Assembly (NCBI RefSeq): GCF_030272615.1
Contig: NC_081406.1
Location: 172,134,361-172,198,360 of the forward strand
Direction: 5' to 3'
DNA length: 64,000 nucleotides
Origin: Cryptomeria japonica
Taxonomy: Eukaryota; Streptophyta; Pinopsida; Cupressales; Cupressaceae
The number at the start of each line of letters is the position of its first letter. The first letter of the stretch is position 1. A program made the translations under genes and the position numbers. This document shows, in pieces, positions 59,493-64,000 of the stretch. The notes beneath the pieces are model-generated. The model saw only the letters and a program-made list of their open reading frames with translations, made no database searches and was not told the DNA's origin.

Positions 59493-62400
59493 ATGGCTCA
59501 AACCCATTCACAATCAAGGCAACAAGAAATAGAAATGGAAGAAGAAGAAGAGGAAAATCTCAACGAATTTCAAGAAGCACTTGGAGGAAATGCGAATGAT
59601 GAAAACCCAAGTACTCCTACTCCTGCAACAATAGAAAGGGCTTAGCATAACCCTCTCTTTAACAGATTATTTGACGAAATACTCAGGAGTAATGCAGACG
59701 CTCACTTCTTAAGACTCGCTCAAGAGGGAGCAAAACTCCCCTCTGACTTTGATCTTGCCCAATTAAGACAAGCATCAGAAAGAGAAAGTCACCATGAAGA
59801 GGAAAGAGGTAGAGATCCCATCAGATATAACATTCCGTGAGGTAACCCACCACCTCCTCCTCCAAATGAAATGGAGATGTTGCGGTAACAAGTCGAGAGT
59901 CTCGCCAAACAACTTCATAGTGGTGTCAAGACTAACCAATTCTCACTTAATGACATCTGTTTTGATAGGAATCTTTACATGCCACCCTTTCCACGTGGGT
60001 TCGAAACACCCAAATTTGAAAAATATAGAGGAAAGGGAGATTCCTGCGATCATGTCAGATAATTTCATTCCGCTTGTCTTGAAGTAGCATATGAAGACAC
60101 CTACCTAATGCGCCTTTTTCCCCAAAGCTTGGGAGGAACAACCACATCATGGTTTTCCCGACTACCAGGTGGCATCAGAACATTTGAGGAACTCATCCAA
60201 AAATTCCTCGCACATTACTCTCATAACATTGAACGCGACATCACCATGGCTGATCTGTGCAACACCAAACAAAAACCAGGTGAACTATTCTTAGTATTCC
60301 TGCAACGATGGCACCAAATGTCTAGCAGATGTTCTCTTCAGTTACCTGAATGAGAACTAGTGGAAATATTCATTTCCAACTTAAACGAAGAAATGGAATT
60401 TCACCTAGATGTCAAAGACACATACTCTTTTAACGATATGATCACCAAGGGTTTAAAATGTGAACGGGCACTCATCAAGAAAGGCCTCATCAAAATCTTC
60501 AATGAACCAAAGGATGCTCCTCGCCCACGCTTCAACAGTGATAAACCAAGCTTCTAGAATAAAAACAAGAATAGCGTCAACGATGGGGTTGTGGATGCTC
60601 GGACTATCCAAAACGCACAACCTGTGGTTTGGTTTGCAGGACAGAATCCTCCACCTCAGAATAACACAAATGTTTCTTCCAATCAAGGTCGCATCACATC
60701 TCACGATGAACCAAGACCTCGTCAGCAAAAATAGAAACGCACATACACTCCCTTAGGGGAACCCATTGAAACAGTATTGCGACAACTCATTTCTCAAAAT
60801 TTGGTCACTCTACCTAAACTATCAAACTATGAACCTCAGGTCAAACCGGCATGGTGGAGAGATACTGAACACTGTGAATTCCATCAAGGGAGAGGACACA
60901 AGACAAGTAATTGTCACCGATTGAAAGATCTCATTCAGGATCTTATTGATTGAGGAGAAATTGAAATTGAAGGACATGACCCAAAAACAACCAATAATGA
61001 TCATTTGATGTTCAAAAATCCACTTCCATCACAAGATCAAAGGGGTCCTTCCACTTCCAGGCAAGGCACTGATACCACTGATTATACACAGGCTACGTAT
61101 AATTACACTATAAATCATCTGTATGATGCCAATGAACAAGTTGCAACTATAACCTTCAAAAATCCCAACTCAAATTGCAATGTTGTTATGCGTCACGACA
61201 AAGTTACCATAAAAGCAGCTCCACAAGGCACCACCTCCATCCCAAAGCAGTACAATCTTGTGGAACAATTAGACAAAACCCTTGTGCTTATATCCATTTT
61301 AGAGCTATTGCGCCTATCGCCATCTCATAAAACTATCTTGGATCAGGCACTCCAAGAGGCGTCAGTCCCTGCAAACCTGAATACAGACCAATTTCAAGCC
61401 ATGGTTGGAAGTCTAAAGTCATCACCTTCTCTCACTTTCTCTGAAAGTGACAACTCTTCCTTCCAGCAACCTCATAACGCCTCACTCCACATCGAAGGAT
61501 TTATTAATCAGCATAGGATCAAGCGAGTCTTGATCGATAATGGAGCAAGCTTGAACATTTGTACACTACAGTTGGTCATAGCATTGGGCTATGCGGTAGA
61601 ATTAGTGGATCCTCGTAAGAAGATCACAATCAAAGCCTATGACGATGCGGAGCGTTCATCCAAAGGAGCTGTGGTACTACCAATCCGGGTAGGCCCTGTG
61701 GTAAAGCACATCATCTGTTAGGTTCTGGACCTTCCTCTGCCATATAACCTATTGTTAGGGAGACCTTGGATACATGCCATGCAAGCTGTTCCATCTACCT
61801 ACCATCAATGTATCAAGTTCCCACATAATGGTGTAGAGATCACAATCCTGGGCGATGCAAATCCCTTTGCATTTTGCCATAATATTAGCCATCAACCAGA
61901 GATTACTGTTCCTAATAATAGAGAAGCCATTTCCTCCACATCATATATAAGTCCCGCCTCTCTTGCCAATTCAAACACCCCTATACCAAAGCAAGAAAAG
62001 CTTAAGATGAAAAGAACAGAGGAAGGTCCCGGGGAATACAATTTGAGTCAACTCTTTTGTGTGGGACAGATGGCCACTTCCCCTAGAATGCATAGTAAAC
62101 CACAGCAGTTACTCCAGCAACCACTAATCACACTAGCGTGTGCTTTGATGCCTTTCATCCTTGGAAAGAGTCAAGAAGAAGAAACCCAAGATGAGGACTT
62201 AGCGGACTGGATCTATAAAGATCCCATCACTACTGATATACCGCAAGTTAAGCTTCCTATGGATCAGTATGGAAAAGGTCTCCTCATTATGCAAAGAATG
62301 GGATATGATGGTCAGAGTGCTTTGGGATATTGCAAACAAGGATGCCATGAAACTCTACTGCCAGAATTCAAACCCAAAGGTAATACAGGCCTATGCTTTG

Positions 62401-64000
62401 AGAAAGAAATCTTTCCTAAACTCAGATTCAAAGGAAAACCCAGCAAACCATCATGTAAGCCTACTACAAAAAGGACACCTTTTATCATTAAAGTAGCCTC
62501 AAGCACCATCCCAACTGCCCCATCGAGGCTCACAACCCCAATGCAACCATCACCAATGCCATTCATCCCACCAAGTGAACCAGTAATCCCATCAATAACA
62601 CCAGTAGCAGGAGCAACTGTATCAGAACTCGCAGCAGTATCTATGGCACCTGCAGTTCTAGCAGAAACCACTGAGTCAATACTACCGATACTCCCCATAT
62701 CAGATTCCTTGATCCCCATCAAACTTCCTGCAGCACCAATCACTACAAAGATACATAAACCAATCACACCTGCAGTATTTAACTCCAAGGACATCCCAAT
62801 GTGGTATAGTAATCGGATGCTGGAAAGTGACTCATAGATCGACTCACATGAATGGGAATTTGATTTGGTATAGCTTAACACTTCAGATGAGGAAGACACA
62901 TCAACACCTCTGCCACACAAAGATATCTTTGTTTATGGAGAAGCACAGATAACAATCACTTGGGTTCTTGAATTGGAAACATCTTCCACAGACCCTACAT
63001 CTCATCCTACACCTGATTCTGACAGGGAGAGTACCATCAATGACCTTTACCACAACATCCTAACCCTCACTAATACATCTAATGCACTTAACCTAATCGA
63101 TGAATAAATGCCTATTATTCACCCTGAACTCATCGAATGGAACCAACCAAATCCTCCATGTCTTGACTTCTTCCAAAACGATGAGGCTATCATTGACTTT
63201 TTGGAACTAAGGGATAATCTACCAAGTGGGGATCACAAAGCTGGATTCGCCATTGAACTTAATAGTGCAGCATACTTCGGGGCAGATGCTAAACCTTTCA
63301 GCTGCAAAAATATAATGATAAAACATAGATCTTCCAGTGAAAACCACACTGTGGCACTGTTTGATCTGACAAAAGTAAAAAGAAAGAGTGTATCCAATGG
63401 TGAAAACCTCTTTGAGGCGCCTGAGGATGAAGGGTTTGACATCCTACCTGCTAGTACACAATAGGAACGATCAACGATTCTCATCGAGGAAACTAAAGAA
63501 TATAATGTGGGTACTCTTGAAAATCCTCATCTCATACATCTAACATCTCTTCACTCCGGAGGAACAACCTAAATTTATAGAGTTCTTCCAGAAGCGTCAG
63601 ATCAACTTTGCATGGTCATATGCAGACATGCCTGGGCTTGATCCTGATTTAGTCATGCATCACCTCACAGTAGCAGAAGGAGCCAAACTTGTCAAGCAGA
63701 AGCTTTGTAAGATGCATCCTCAGATTGCAGTGCTAGTCAAAACAGAACTCAAGAAACTCTTAGATGTTGGTTTCATTAGGCCAATTGATTATGCAGAATG
63801 GATCTCCAACATTGTGCCTGTTGGCAAACCAAAAAGGGGGCATCCGCATTTGTACCGACTTCAGAGATCTAAACAAGGCATGTCCCAAGGATGACTTCCC
63901 CCTTCCAAATGTCGACATCATAGTGGATCTGATAGCAGGACATGCCATGCTTTCACTCATGGATGGCTTTTCAGGATACAATCAAATAAAGATCGCACCA
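59493..64000 (+). pseudogene. Ty3/gypsy gag-pol with G-patch, truncated by window end
   Basis: The start is at ATG 59493 (MAQTHSQSRQQEIEMEEEEE). One frame runs to about 63,500 with 13 in-frame stops and no frameshift. The gag core lies about 60045-60560 (WFSRLPGGIRTFEELIQKF, ELFLVFLQRWHQM). A CxxHx4Hx4C knuckle follows (CEFHQGRGHKTSNC, about 60873). Then come the pre-protease spacer (YNLVEQLDKTLVLISILEL), protease active site VLIDNGASLNIC (about 61528) and [15 protein letters not shown]-patch domain spans about 62263-62400 ([15 protein letters not shown]), then a Pro/Ser/Thr-rich linker. After a frameshift near 63,550, reverse transcriptase begins (DVGFIRPIDYAEWISNIVPV). After a second frameshift in a G-run near 63,835 come TDFRDLNKACPKDDFPLP and LMDGFSGYNQIKIAP, running off the edge. 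It cannot be translated intact. Confidence 0.9.

Noticed and set aside
62312-62920. 202-residue antisense frame
   Set aside because: It lies antisense to the gypsy linker and G-patch region, and its composition mirrors the Pro/Ser/Thr-rich coding strand.

Overview
The window looks like nuclear DNA from a large, repeat-dominated seed-plant genome. A conifer or other gymnosperm is my best guess. This rests on one small intron-containing gene in 64 kb, several generations of nested LTR elements, a 4.5-kb solo LTR, pervasive stop codons of the C-to-T type, and AT-rich filler. There is no bacterial-style gene organisation, no CRISPR array, and I saw no tRNA or rRNA gene.

Layout. 1-7.2 kb: a decayed coding sequence of a family I do not recognise (minus strand), split by a solo LTR (1980-6491) with a 5-bp target duplication. 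7.2-9.15 kb: a two-copy, TCGC/GCGA-rich repeat. 9.7-13.2 kb: a decayed hAT-type (ZNF862-like) transposase with TGGCGAAT motifs beside it. 13.07-18.27 kb: a minus-strand Ty3/gypsy element with LTR and primer site, in which a repetitive acidic ORF occupies the gag position. 18.3-36 kb: old Ty1/copia LTR debris carrying three younger elements: A (20291-23047) and B (24644-27392), two copies of one non-autonomous LTR family, and C (23213-29596), a gypsy element with gag and protease but no reverse transcriptase, into whose protease B inserted. 36.4-42.1 kb: a near full-length, inactive LINE (minus). 42.4-43.4 kb: the only plausible host gene, a heavy-metal-associated isoprenylated plant protein (HIPP, minus strand). 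Directly upstream of it lies a six-copy 367-bp tandem array (43543-45747). 45.7-53 kb: AT-rich sequence, a 2-kb retroposed segment with long target duplications, a copia LTR remnant and a long foldback. 53-55.35 kb: a copia LTR with primer site. 55.39-64 kb: a plus-strand gypsy element (LTR, primer site, long leader, gag-protease-G-patch-RT) running off the right edge.

How it fits together. Almost everything is mobile-element sequence at different stages of decay, and the target duplications give a relative order: B is younger than C, while A and C are younger than the copia debris. The host-relevant piece is the HIPP gene and its tandem-repeat upstream region. Its second intron appears to begin with GA instead of GT, so it is either non-canonically spliced or freshly broken. 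All assignments are from reading the sequence; no database search was run.
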